Shown: positions 32,822 through 41,369 of the stretch, piece by piece
Layout of the letters: the number at the start of each line of letters is the position of its first letter
How positions within the stretch are numbered: position 1 is the stretch's first letter
Notes under the pieces: generated by a model
The model's database searches: none
What the model was told of the DNA's origin: nothing
The model's input: the letters and a program-made list of their open reading frames with translations, nothing else
Translations under genes and position numbers: made by a program
NCBI RefSeq assembly: GCF_019443125.1
Contig: NZ_JAHYXK010000007.1
Coordinates: 113,663-177,662 of the forward strand
Direction of reading: 5' to 3'
Source of the DNA: Pontibacter aydingkolensis
GTDB lineage: Bacteria > Bacteroidota > Bacteroidia > Cytophagales > Hymenobacteraceae
DNA length: 64,000 nt

Positions 32822-34771
32822 TTAAATCTTAGTAGTATAAGTAGCTTCGTTGCCGGCTAAATCCTTAACCTTTAAAACTACTTCACCGGACAAAGGTACA
32901 CTTTTATCTAATTTTTCTGAGTAAATCAATGCCTGTTTGTGCTCATACTTCATCAGGAGCCACTCACCGTTAACGTAGCAGTTAAAAGAGGCAATACCCG
33001 ACAAATCGTCACCAATCTTAAACCTCACTTGTGTACCGCTTTTGCCGAGCAGTTTTATGGTTGGCGCTTTTGTATCTTCCAGCACTTTATACTTACCCAT
33101 GTTTTTGGTGCTGAAGGTTATACTGTTGCCTTCCCATCTGCCACCTGTGTAGCCACGGCCCCGGCCGGTGCCCAGAAAATATACTGCTGCTTTTGATTTG
33201 TCTTTGATCTCGTTTGGCGGTGTAATGGTTACTGTTATGGCTTGGTGCAGCGGTGTAAAGTAGTCGCCAATAGTATAAACATCGCCCTCCAGTTTGGTCT
33301 GGAAGTATAAGGTGTCGTAAAGCGAAGCCTGGTTAAACTGCACTTTAACGAATTGGTTTTTAAATGTATAATCTGTTGCCGGCGGTATCATCTGCTCCAG
33401 TCCCAACCCAGCCGAAATGCCACAGAACCTGATAGAATCCGGGGCTCCGGCACGCAGGTCGTAAAGGCCGATGCCAGCTGAGTTTTTAACGTAACTAGGC
33501 ACAAGTATAAGTGCTTTTCCACCTTTGTAGAGCTCGATGTTCTGCGGAGTAGAACTGGTGTCGCTGGCGCTCACTTTAAGAATGTTGCCTACAATTTCGT
33601 AGCGCAATGCAGGCTTAGTTACGGTTTTAGACATCGTTTGGGAGAATGCCGGTTTTTTACCCTTTACCACAAAACTCAGGGTAGAGGTATTCTCGTAAGA
33701 GTCGCGGGCTATCAGTTGCACACGGTAAGTGGAATCTGCGTGTACACTAAATCTGCCCTGGCGCCCATTGGTTTTATACAGTGGCAAGTTGTTACCATAA
33801 TCTACAAAGGCCTTTTGGAACGTGCGTCCTGTGCTTTTATACTGGGTATAGTTAATGTGCTGCGATACCTGCCGCGACAGCTCAAACGGTACCTGGTCTA
33901 TGTAATGGCTGTATACTTGTTTCCCGTTTACAATCAGGGTTACCTCCTGTGTGCCGTTCTTATTTGTTGTGCCATCATAGCGGTCAATCGTCTGTAGTTC
34001 CAGTCCCAAAAGCCCGTGCGCATAAACCGTATCGGTTAAAGAAACGTTGCCACCCTTTTGTACAGTTTTAAATTCTTTGCGCTCAAACTCGTTGTTTACA
34101 CGGGCATGGATGTTCAGGGGAGTAATGCCGATGCTGTAAATATCTGGTGGCGTTGTATCTATAATTTCGGAGAACCTTTGCTTAAGCGGGTTGTAAAGAC
34201 GGTCTTTCTCATCGCGCACCTCAAAGTGCAGGTGCGGGCCCCCTGAGCCCCCAGTATTGCCTGAGTAGCCAATAATGTCGCCGCGCTTTACCTGGAACTT
34301 ATCCGGCTCCGGGAAAAGCTCCAGCTCAAAGGTTTTCTTTTCGTACTGCTTCTGAAGTATATGGTCTGCCAGCGGCTTGGCAAACTCGCGTAAGTGCGCA
34401 TAAGTTGTTACATAGCCATTGGTAGGGTGAGTAATATAGATAATGTTACCGTACCCGTAGGTAGACTGCTTTACCCTGGAAATATAGCCATCTGCAGCGG
34501 CATACACCGGTAAGCCTTCACGCTGGTCGGTTTTAATATCAAGTCCGCCATGGAAATGGTTAGAGCGTATCTCGCCCATACTTCCCGACAGGTAATTACG
34601 CTCCCCGGGTTTTATCGGGAACAGGAAATCGCCTGCCGGTGGCTTTGTTGCCGGAGCTGAGTTTGGTGCCATTTGGGCAAACGCGCTGCCAAATGCCATG
34701 TAAGCAAGTATAGCAAATGCAAGCGGCTTCTTATTTAACTTCGAAGTCCAAAAGTTTTTTATCTTCAACAT
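32822..34771 (-). CDS. M23-family (LytM) metallopeptidase, secreted
   Basis: 649 residues. A signal peptide ends near AFAQ (residue about 33). The M23 catalytic domain holds the zinc ligands His74 and Asp78 (HGGLD) and His182 with catalytic His180 (HLHFE). A basic N-terminal pre-domain precedes it, and a long C-terminal beta-rich part of over 400 residues may bind peptidoglycan or act as a regulatory/bacteriocin-like extension. Predicted to cut cell-wall crosslinks or interact with envelope proteins. Its start overlaps the FAH gene by 41 bases, so it is co-transcribed with that gene. Confidence 0.88.
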   Translation of the reverse strand: MLKIKNFWTSKLNKKPLAFAILAYMAFGSAFAQMAPNSAPATKPPAGDFLFPIKPGERNYLSGSMGEIRSNHFHGGLDIKTDQREGLPVYAAADGYISRVKQSTYGYGNIIYITHPTNGYVTTYAHLREFAKPLADHILQKQYEKKTFELELFPEPDKFQVKRGDIIGYSGNTGGSGGPHLHFEVRDEKDRLYNPLKQRFSEIIDTTPPDIYSIGITPLNIHARVNNEFERKEFKTVQKGGNVSLTDTVYAHGLLGLELQTIDRYDGTTNKNGTQEVTLIVNGKQVYSHYIDQVPFELSRQVSQHINYTQYKSTGRTFQKAFVDYGNNLPLYKTNGRQGRFSVHADSTYRVQLIARDSYENTSTLSFVVKGKKPAFSQTMSKTVTKPALRYEIVGNILKVSASDTSSTPQNIELYKGGKALILVPSYVKNSAGIGLYDLRAGAPDSIRFCGISAGLGLEQMIPPATDYTFKNQFVKVQFNQASLYDTLYFQTKLEGDVYTIGDYFTPLHQAITVTITPPNEIKDKSKAAVYFLGTGRGRGYTGGRWEGNSITFSTKNMGKYKVLEDTKAPTIKLLGKSGTQVRFKIGDDLSGIASFNCYVNGEWLLMKYEHKQALIYSEKLDKSVPLSGEVVLKVKDLAGNEATYTTKI

Positions 34772-35342
34772 ACCCTTCTAATCTGTCTCCTATCTTAACC
34801 GGACCAACACCCTCTGGTGTTCCCGTAAAAATTATGTCGCCTTTTTTTAATGTGATAAATTTTGAAATGTAGGCAATGATGTCGTCGAACGTGTTCAGCA
34901 TCATCTGTGAGTTGCCTTTTTGCTTTGTGTCGCCGTTAACGTTCAGGCTGAAGCTGATGTTCTGTAGGTCGGGGAACTGCTCCAGTGGTAGAAACTCTGA
35001 AACAGGAGCAGAGCCGTTAAAACCTTTGGCCAGCGTCCAGGGCAGGCCTTTTGCCTTTGCCTTTGCCTGCAGGTCGCGGGCCGTAAAGTCTATGCCCAGG
35101 CCAATGGCATCGTAATACTTGTGCGCAAATTTTTTATCGATGTTTTTTCCTTCCCGGCTGATGCGCAGAAGCAGCTCTACCTCGTAGTGTACATCATTTG
35201 AATATTCCGGGTAATAGAACGGTTCGTTGTTCTTTAGTATGGCCGTATCGGGCTTAAAGAAAATGACAGGCTCATCGGGTACTTCGTTTTTAAGTTCGGC
35301 GATGTGCTCAGCATAGTTTCTGCCAATGGCTAATATTTTCAT
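34731..35342 (-). CDS. fumarylacetoacetate hydrolase-family protein
   Basis: 203 residues from Met at 35342 (MKILAIGRNYAEH), the normal N-terminus of YcgM-type FAH proteins; an upstream start would add 23 atypical residues. It has the metal site with EVELLL and the FTGTPEGVGP end motif of the FAH fold. YcgM-type members hydrolyse acylpyruvates or decarboxylate oxaloacetate, so the exact reaction is uncertain. An unrelated M23 peptidase overlaps its end. A -7 box at 35370 fits this start rather than the longer one. Confidence 0.9.
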   Translation of the reverse strand: MKILAIGRNYAEHIAELKNEVPDEPVIFFKPDTAILKNNEPFYYPEYSNDVHYEVELLLRISREGKNIDKKFAHKYYDAIGLGIDFTARDLQAKAKAKGLPWTLAKGFNGSAPVSEFLPLEQFPDLQNISFSLNVNGDTKQKGNSQMMLNTFDDIIAYISKFITLKKGDIIFTGTPEGVGPVKIGDRLEGYVEDKKLLDFEVK

Positions 35343-35369
35343 AAAGGGTGATTTGGGTGATCTGTTTCT

Positions 35370-35377
35370 CAAAAATA
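35370..35377 (-). promoter_or_regulatory. candidate -7 box (TATTTTTG) for the FAH gene
   Basis: The minus strand reads TATTTTTG, an exact TAnnTTTG match, 28 bases upstream of ATG 35342. No good TTG was found at the -33 position. Weak to moderate support. Confidence 0.35.
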
Positions 35378-35636
35378 GGGTTTTCTTACCTTTCTGCGTA
35401 CTATAAATCAATAATTTTATACTTCTCTTCGTAGTTCTGATAACCTTAAGCCTTTTGTTTTAACAACAAGTATAGCGCAGGAATATTGCCTTACCGGCAT
35501 CCAGAACATTTTATTAAGCTTAAAACGTATAACGGGAAAAGTATTTTGCACTTTGCTGAGTGGCTGCTATGGTGTAAACAATGGTTTTTCTGCCTCTCGG
35601 AATATAGTGATATGATAATTTATTAATGTGTTTACG

Positions 35637-35667
35637 TTTGGTTATAAAAAAAATGGTTCAAAATTTG
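35637..35667 (+). promoter_or_regulatory. candidate promoter for the M48-lipoprotein operon
   Basis: TTTG at 35637-35640, a 19-base spacer, then AAAATTTG at 35660-35667 (7 of 8 to TAnnTTTG). This is the Bacteroidota -33/-7 layout and lies about 30 bases before the ATG. The rest of the 354-base gap from 35343 is AT-rich with no gene. Confidence 0.5.
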
Positions 35668-35696
35668 AATTCATTTTTAATGACCACTAAAATTTT

Positions 35697-36494
35697 ATGA
35701 CGATGTATAAGAAATTAATCGCTTTTGTAGTAGCTGTGGTGATGTTTGTGGGCTGTACGACAGTTCCGATAACAGGTCGCCGCCAGCTAAGCCTTGTATC
35801 CGAGGCAGAAATGCAGTCTATGAGCTACGAAGCTTATAACCAGTTTTTAAGAGAAAATAAACTATCCAACAATGCACAGGCAACCGCCATGGTGAAGCGT
35901 GTAGGTAACCGTATCAAAAATGCGGTAGAGCAGTATATGGCGGCCAATAACCTGAGCAGTGAACTTCAGGGTTTTAAGTGGGAGTATAACCTGATAGCTG
36001 ATGACCAGGTGAACGCTTTTGCAATGGCCGGAGGTAAAACTGTAGTTTACGAAGGAATTTTACCTGTAGCGCAAAACGAAACCGGCCTTGCTGTCGTAAT
36101 GGGGCATGAGATTGCGCACGCTATTGCCAAGCACGGTAGCGAACGCATGAGCCAGGCGCTGGCGCAGCAATTCGGCGGACAAACACTTTCTGCATTGGCA
36201 GGTTCTCAGCCAGGCACAGCCACAAATTTAGTAATGGCTGTTTATGGTGTAGGTTCGCAGCTGGGCTTGCTAAAGTATGGCCGTACGCAGGAGTCGGAAG
36301 CCGACCGTTTAGGCCTGATCTTTATGGCCATGGCTGGTTATAACCCGCAGGAGGCGATACCATTCTGGCAGCGTATGGAGGCAAAGGGTGGTGCATCACC
36401 GCCTGAGTTTTTGTCTACGCACCCAAGTGCAGGTACACGCCAGGCCGACCTTAAAAAGTATATGCCGGAAGCCCTGCAGTACTATAAGAAATAA
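35697..36494 (+). CDS. M48-family metallopeptidase, lipoprotein
   Basis: 265 residues. It has lipobox FVGC (Cys20), so it is probably tethered in the periplasm. The zinc site HEIAH lies at 137-141 and the third ligand Glu201 in SEADRLG. This is the BepA/LoiP-like layout, used in quality control of outer-membrane assembly. A second ATG (35703) may be the true start. The next gene, a Cys-rich lipoprotein, begins 18 bases downstream, so the two are probably one operon. Confidence 0.92.
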   Translation: MTMYKKLIAFVVAVVMFVGCTTVPITGRRQLSLVSEAEMQSMSYEAYNQFLRENKLSNNAQATAMVKRVGNRIKNAVEQYMAANNLSSELQGFKWEYNLIADDQVNAFAMAGGKTVVYEGILPVAQNETGLAVVMGHEIAHAIAKHGSERMSQALAQQFGGQTLSALAGSQPGTATNLVMAVYGVGSQLGLLKYGRTQESEADRLGLIFMAMAGYNPQEAIPFWQRMEAKGGASPPEFLSTHPSAGTRQADLKKYMPEALQYYKK

Positions 36495-36512
36495 ACCAAC
36501 CAACATAACCAC

Positions 36513-37151
36513 ATGAGCAAATTCACCCTTGGCCGCAATTGGCGTGCTGCTTCACATGCCGGATTTTTTATGATGCTTGTGCTGCTGTTAACTACAGCTT
36601 GTACCCGAAGAGAAGCGTTTCCGGAAGATAGCGAAGAACCTATTGAAGTAGCGGAAGGGGAAGAGGCTCCTGCAAAGTATGACGGGGTGCTGCTTGCCCA
36701 GGTGGTATTTGACAGCGTGGATTATATCGTAGACCGCAAAGACCTGCTACAGCCTTTTATAAAAGAGTTTGGCGACGGTACTGTAGTAGATAAAGTGATG
36801 ATACGGAAAGTGCAGGAGACAAAGGCTGACAAACCCGCTTATTACCTTGTTGGCCTTGGCATCCGAAACGGAGCATTCCGGTCAATGGCTTTACAACTGG
36901 ATATTGCTGCTGACAACAGTTTATACTTAAGCAGCAAGAATCCAAAGTTTATGTGCCATGCCGGGCCGGGCTGTGATTTCTGTTACTTTACGTTTGCAGG
37001 TAATAAAATAACCGGCTGCGAATGCTCGGCTCGTGCCGCAGGTAACAACTGCGCACACAAGGTGTCCGAAACAAATAGCCTGCTCTCCAACTCCAGATTA
37101 AGGGAGGTAGAAAGGTCGGAACAGAAACCGAAGCCACTTCCAAAGCCATAA
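36513..37151 (+). CDS. Cys-rich lipoprotein of unknown function
   Basis: 212 residues. The lipobox LTTAC gives Cys30. The middle is a predicted alpha/beta domain, and the end carries a dense cysteine/histidine cluster: C148, C154, C157, C169, C171, C180 and H182 (patterns CxxGPGCDFC and CECxxxxxxNNC). This spacing suggests a bound metal or several disulphides. No family was recognised. It follows the M48 peptidase gene in a likely two-gene operon. Its stop codon lies inside a perfect 58-base palindrome that also acts as the terminator. Confidence 0.7.
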   Translation: MSKFTLGRNWRAASHAGFFMMLVLLLTTACTRREAFPEDSEEPIEVAEGEEAPAKYDGVLLAQVVFDSVDYIVDRKDLLQPFIKEFGDGTVVDKVMIRKVQETKADKPAYYLVGLGIRNGAFRSMALQLDIAADNSLYLSSKNPKFMCHAGPGCDFCYFTFAGNKITGCECSARAAGNNCAHKVSETNSLLSNSRLREVERSEQKPKPLPKP

Positions 37152-37200
37152 CCAAAAAGGGCCTGCCAGAATTCTGGCAGGCCCTTTTTGGTTATGGCTT
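37143..37200. terminator. 58-bp perfect palindrome acting as terminator
   Basis: Every base from 37143 to 37200 pairs (arms of 29, centre GAATTC, no unpaired loop in the DNA), with AAAAAGGG and CCCTTTTT near the tips. It overlaps the 3' end of the Cys-rich lipoprotein gene (stop at 37149-37151) and faces the convergent exonuclease gene. Confidence 0.9.
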
Positions 37201-37295
37201 AAAATCAAAGTATGCAATATTTATCAGCAGTTGGAAATCATAAACTCCACATTTAGCCTCATACTTTAAGTAGTCTTCATACTTTACTTGTTACG

Positions 37296-38102
37296 CTACG
37301 ACATCTGTACGTTGCGCAATCTTATCCGCGTGAGTACTTTTTTGGTGTATAGCGGGAAATCACCTTTCATCATCCAGTCGTAATAGCTAGGCTCTTTTTT
37401 AAGCACCTCCTCAACAGATACATTTTTATACTTGCCGAAGTTAAACACCTCCTGGCCGGCATTGTTGTACACTATCCTGCCCGAAAGGTCTGCTGTTTTC
37501 TGGGTAGTGAATTTATGCAAAGCCTCCATGTCGTTTTGTACCGGGAAATCTTCCACGCCTTCAGTAACTTCTACCGGGGTGTTCTGGTAACGGTCCAATT
37601 GGGCCATCAGAATGTGGTAGGTAGCCACAGTGTCAGCCTCGGCGCTGTGAGCGTTTTCCAACGATTTGTCGCAGTAAAACTTGTAAGCGGCAGACAAGGT
37701 GCGTTGCTCCATCTGGTGAAAAACGCGGCAAACATCCACTACATTCCTGTTCTCAATGTCAAAGTCGATATCGCAGCGCAAAAACTCTTCGGCCAGCAAC
37801 GGGATATCGAAGCGCAGCAAGTTATATCCACCCAGATCGCAGCCTTTCAGGAAGTTATCAAAATCCCTGGCTACCTGCTTAAACATCGGGCAATCCTTAA
37901 CATCCTCATCGTAGATCTTGTGTATCAGGCTGCTCTCCAGCGGAATCGGAATACCCGGGTTGATACGACGTGTTTTCAAAATCTCTTCGCCGTCAGGCAT
38001 TATCTTCAGCACGCTTATCTCCACGATTCTGTCGTTGCAAATGTCGGTGCCGGTGGTTTCCAGGTCGAAGAAAACCATGGGGCGCTTTAAGTTAAGTTTC
38101 AT
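37296..38102 (-). CDS. DEDDh 3'-5' exonuclease (DnaQ-like)
   Basis: 268 residues. Exonuclease motif I has D13 and E15 (FFDLETTG), motif II has Asp99 in YNLLRFD, and motif III has H152 and D157 (HSAEAD). All DEDDh residues are present. The C-terminal 90 residues (FGKYKNVSVEEVLKKEPSYYDWM) form an extra domain often found on these proteins. It is a DnaQ-like single-strand exonuclease, perhaps for repair or proofreading; its partner polymerase is not indicated. It is downstream of mpl with an 18-base gap, so co-transcribed. Confidence 0.92.
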   Translation of the reverse strand: MKLNLKRPMVFFDLETTGTDICNDRIVEISVLKIMPDGEEILKTRRINPGIPIPLESSLIHKIYDEDVKDCPMFKQVARDFDNFLKGCDLGGYNLLRFDIPLLAEEFLRCDIDFDIENRNVVDVCRVFHQMEQRTLSAAYKFYCDKSLENAHSAEADTVATYHILMAQLDRYQNTPVEVTEGVEDFPVQNDMEALHKFTTQKTADLSGRIVYNNAGQEVFNFGKYKNVSVEEVLKKEPSYYDWMMKGDFPLYTKKVLTRIRLRNVQMS

Positions 38103-38120
38103 AGCTGCTTAAAGTATAAA

Positions 38121-39497
38121 TTAAAGTATAGCCTGTTTTAAAGCTTCTAAGTCTAAATTGTTGTAAGTGCCCGAGCTCATAAGCAGCAGGTTAGCGTTTT
38201 GCCAGTTGCGGCTGGTCAGGTGCTGTTGTAAAGCAGATGAATCCGTAAACACTATTATACTTTGGTTCTTGAAAGCAGCTTTTAACTCCTCTTCCGAGAT
38301 CATCTCCATGCGCTTGTGCTCGAGCGTTTTCGGACTGAAGAATACAATGGCCTCATCGGCTTTATCTAAAGCGCCGGCATACTGCGGCAGAAAGTTTTTG
38401 TTCAGGCTGCTGAACGTATGAAGCTCTACCACTGCCACCAATTCGCGCTGCGGAAACTGTCCCTTAACTGCCTCCGTGGTAGCTTTTACTTTAGAAGGGG
38501 CATGGGCAAAATCGCGATAGATAACAGAGTGGCTGTTTTCGCCCAATTTCTCCAGTCGTTTGGCAGCGCCTTTAAAAGTTTTTAGTGCTTCGTAGAAATC
38601 GTGTGCCTTTATACCTATTTTCTTGCACACCTCTTTGGCAGCATTGATATTGCGCAGGTTGTGCTCCCCAAACAGCTGTATCTCAATGTCACCTTCTTTT
38701 TTGGTATGAAGTATGGTTTTGCCGTTGCGTATGCTGTGCTCGTGCACGCCGTAGCCAATGTAAGCAATATCGGCTGGGTTGCGCGGAACGGCTGCTAACT
38801 GCACCTGCTCATCGTCCTGGTTATAGATCAGGGTTCCGGCTTTTGGAGTCATCTCTGCAAAAATGCGGAACTGCTCGCGGTACATGTCTGGGTTCGGGAA
38901 TACGTTGATATGGTCCCAACTGATGCCACTGATCACGCCAATGTGGTGATAGTACAGGTGGAATTTAGGTTTGCGCTTGATCGGGTCAGACAAATATTCA
39001 TCGCCTTCGATGATAATGATCGGGGCATCGTCAGTGAGTTTTACCATGCGGTCAAAACCCTCTAGCTGTGCACCAACGGCGTAGTCGAATTTACGGCCCA
39101 TGTGCTTAAGCACGTGCATAATAATGGAGGTAATGGATGTTTTACCATGGCTGCCACCAATTACAATGCGCTGCTTGTCTTTGCTCTGCTCGTAAATAAA
39201 TTCCGGGAAAGAGAAGATCGGGATGTTAAGCTCCTGCGCGCGCTTCAGCTCGGGGTTATCGGGGCGTGCGTGCATGCCAAGTATAACGGCATCCGGCTTT
39301 GCATCGAGTTTCTCCGGAAACCAGCCTTCCTGCTCTGGAAGTATACCTGCGGCAGTTAGCCTGCCTTTGGCAGGTTCATAAATCTCATCGTCAGAGCCTG
39401 TTACCTTCAGGCCTTTGTCGTGCAGCGCCAGCGCCAGGTTATGCATGATGCTGCCACCAACGGCAATCAGGTGTATGTGCTTAAAATCCTTCTCCAT
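38121..39497 (-). CDS. mpl: UDP-N-acetylmuramate:L-alanyl-gamma-D-glutamyl-meso-DAP ligase
   Basis: 458 residues, a Mur-ligase family member for recycling wall tripeptide. It attaches L-Ala-gamma-D-Glu-meso-DAP to UDP-MurNAc. An N-terminal Rossmann domain (HLIAVGGSIMHNLAL), the ATP-loop GGSHGKT (114-120), the central MurM part with IIIEGDEYLSD, and a C-terminal domain complete the fold. The presence of Mpl implies meso-diaminopimelate in the peptidoglycan, which fits the lysA/lysC genes later in the window. Transcribed with the DEDDh exonuclease. Confidence 0.96.
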   Translation of the reverse strand: MEKDFKHIHLIAVGGSIMHNLALALHDKGLKVTGSDDEIYEPAKGRLTAAGILPEQEGWFPEKLDAKPDAVILGMHARPDNPELKRAQELNIPIFSFPEFIYEQSKDKQRIVIGGSHGKTSITSIIMHVLKHMGRKFDYAVGAQLEGFDRMVKLTDDAPIIIIEGDEYLSDPIKRKPKFHLYYHHIGVISGISWDHINVFPNPDMYREQFRIFAEMTPKAGTLIYNQDDEQVQLAAVPRNPADIAYIGYGVHEHSIRNGKTILHTKKEGDIEIQLFGEHNLRNINAAKEVCKKIGIKAHDFYEALKTFKGAAKRLEKLGENSHSVIYRDFAHAPSKVKATTEAVKGQFPQRELVAVVELHTFSSLNKNFLPQYAGALDKADEAIVFFSPKTLEHKRMEMISEEELKAAFKNQSIIVFTDSSALQQHLTSRNWQNANLLLMSSGTYNNLDLEALKQAIL

Positions 39498-39524
39498 AAG
39501 CCAAACTATTTATACTCAAGTAAG

Positions 39525-39532
39525 CAAAGTTA
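39525..39532 (-). promoter_or_regulatory. candidate -7 box (TAACTTTG) for mpl
   Basis: An exact TAnnTTTG match on the minus strand 28 bases upstream of ATG 39497. No clear -33 element was seen. Confidence 0.35.
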
Positions 39533-39619
39533 GAAGACCTTAACTAAAATAAAATAGCTATACACTAATATGTTGATACTTTGTGGATATCTTGTGGATT
39601 ATTAACAAGGTTATTAAGA

Positions 39620-39648
39620 TTGCTTTAAGGCCGTAACTGTTAAATTTG
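39620..39648 (+). promoter_or_regulatory. candidate promoter for dnaB
   Basis: TTG at 39620-39622, an 18-base spacer, then the exact -7 box TAAATTTG at 39641-39648. Transcription from here would begin around 39655, so the long start is excluded and dnaB should begin at ATG 39663 or 39669. Confidence 0.5.
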
Positions 39649-39662
39649 TGCTTATGGAGGAG

Positions 39663-41225
39663 ATGAAAATGAATGTGAGGCCTGCGGGCAACCGCAACGG
39701 GTGGCAGAAAAAAGCCCCTGCTGTGTCGGAATTAGGCAAAAAGCCGCCGCAGGCACTTGATTTGGAGGAGGCCGTGCTTGGCGCACTGATGTTGGAGAAG
39801 GATGCTCTTACCAGTGTAATTGATATTTTGCGCCCGCAAAGTTTTTACAAAGAGGCACACCAACGTATCTTCAAAGCTATACTTGCGCTGTTCGATAAGT
39901 CGGAGCCGATTGATATTTTAACGGTAACACATGAGTTGCGTGAGAACGGCGAACTGGAACTGGCTGGAGGCGCCTATTATGTTACACAGCTTACTACACG
40001 CGTAAACTCAGCAGCAAACATTGAGTACCACGCGCGTATCATCACAGAGAACTCCATTAAGCGCGACCTTATTTCTATCTCCTCAGAGGTGCTTTCCAGT
40101 GCTTTTGAAGATACCACCGACGTTTTTGAGCTACTCGATAAAACAGAGGCAAAGCTGTACGAAGTTTCAGAATCAAACATCCGTAAGAACTTTGACGACA
40201 TGCGCTCTCTAATGCACATGGCCATTAAAGAACTGGAGGAAAAACGTAAACAGGCGGATGGTCTGACAGGTGTGCCAACTGGTTTGGTTGCTCTGGACAG
40301 AGTTACGTCTGGATGGCAGAAATCTGACCTGGTTATACTTGCAGCACGTCCTGCGATGGGTAAAACAGCCTTCGTACTTTCCGTGATGCGTAACGCGGCA
40401 GTAGATTTTGGCAAAGGTGTGGCAATTTTCTCCCTGGAGATGTCGTCGCTGCAGCTGGTAAATCGTTTGATCTCGTCGGAGGCTGAACTGGAGTCAGAAA
40501 AAATTAAGAAAGGCAGTCTGGAAGAGTATGAGTGGGCACAGCTAAACCATAAAATCGCGAAGCTAACCGAAGCACCTATCTACATCGACGATACGCCTGG
40601 CCTTTCTATTCGTGAGCTACGTACCAAGTGCCGCCGTTTAAAAGCACAGTACGACATCCAGATGATCATTATCGACTACCTTCAGCTGATGAGCGGAAAC
40701 TCGGATGGCAAAGGTGGCGGCAACCGGGAGCAGGAAATCGCATCGATCTCACGTGCCCTGAAAATGCTGGCAAAGGAATTGAACGTACCGGTAATTGCCC
40801 TCTCGCAGCTAAGCCGTGCCGTGGAAACCCGTGGTGGCGATAAACGCCCACAGCTATCCGACCTTCGTGAATCCGGATCTATTGAGCAGGATGCGGATAT
40901 GGTGTGCTTCCTTTACCGCCCTGAGTATTATGGTATAACCGAGGATGAAATGGGCAACCCGACTGCAGGAGTTGGAGAGGTGATCATTGCCAAACACCGT
41001 AACGGCTCGCTGGAAAATGTGCAGTTGAAATTTATCGGTAAGTTTACTAAGTTTACAAACCTGGATCACGACTTCGGGGGTGACGCCATGGGAGGCTTTA
41101 ACGCTTTGCCAAACAGTACGTTTGATACTGACTCACCGGGATCGATACGCCTGGGCAGCCGTATGAACGATGGTACCGGAGGAGGCTTCCCGGCATCAAG
41201 CTTTGAGGAAGAGCCGCCTTTCTAA
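39663..41225 (+). CDS. dnaB: replicative DNA helicase
   Basis: About 520 residues from ATG 39663 (earlier in-frame GTG/ATG at 39648/39654 lie upstream of or at the predicted transcription start). The N-terminal domain (LDLEEAVLGALML) and helicase core with Walker A ARPAMGKT and Walker B IIIDYLQLM are intact. RGGDKRPQLSDLRESGSIEQ is the strongly conserved late motif. No intein interrupts it. It unwinds DNA at the replication fork as a hexamer. A terminator follows at 41324. Confidence 0.98.
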   Translation: MKMNVRPAGNRNGWQKKAPAVSELGKKPPQALDLEEAVLGALMLEKDALTSVIDILRPQSFYKEAHQRIFKAILALFDKSEPIDILTVTHELRENGELELAGGAYYVTQLTTRVNSAANIEYHARIITENSIKRDLISISSEVLSSAFEDTTDVFELLDKTEAKLYEVSESNIRKNFDDMRSLMHMAIKELEEKRKQADGLTGVPTGLVALDRVTSGWQKSDLVILAARPAMGKTAFVLSVMRNAAVDFGKGVAIFSLEMSSLQLVNRLISSEAELESEKIKKGSLEEYEWAQLNHKIAKLTEAPIYIDDTPGLSIRELRTKCRRLKAQYDIQMIIIDYLQLMSGNSDGKGGGNREQEIASISRALKMLAKELNVPVIALSQLSRAVETRGGDKRPQLSDLRESGSIEQDADMVCFLYRPEYYGITEDEMGNPTAGVGEVIIAKHRNGSLENVQLKFIGKFTKFTNLDHDFGGDAMGGFNALPNSTFDTDSPGSIRLGSRMNDGTGGGFPASSFEEEPPF

Positions 41226-41323
41226 AGTATAAATTTTAGAGCAAGGCAATAAAAAGAAGTATAAGCTGTTCTGTTAAAGTATAAAACAGGCGAATAGCTT
41301 AAAGATATAGCCAAAGGTAGATT

Positions 41324-41360
41324 AGCCGTTGCGTCTGAAGGACCAGCGGCTTTTCTTTTT
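41324..41360 (+). terminator. terminator of dnaB
   Basis: AGCCGTTG (41324-41331) pairs with CAGCGGCT (41344-41351), with one G-T pair and a 12-base loop, followed by TTTTCTTTTT. Confidence 0.75.
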
Positions 41361-41369
41361 GGTGATGCT

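Noticed and set aside
39663..41225. Intein in dnaB
   Set aside because: The Walker and late motifs are contiguous and the length is normal.
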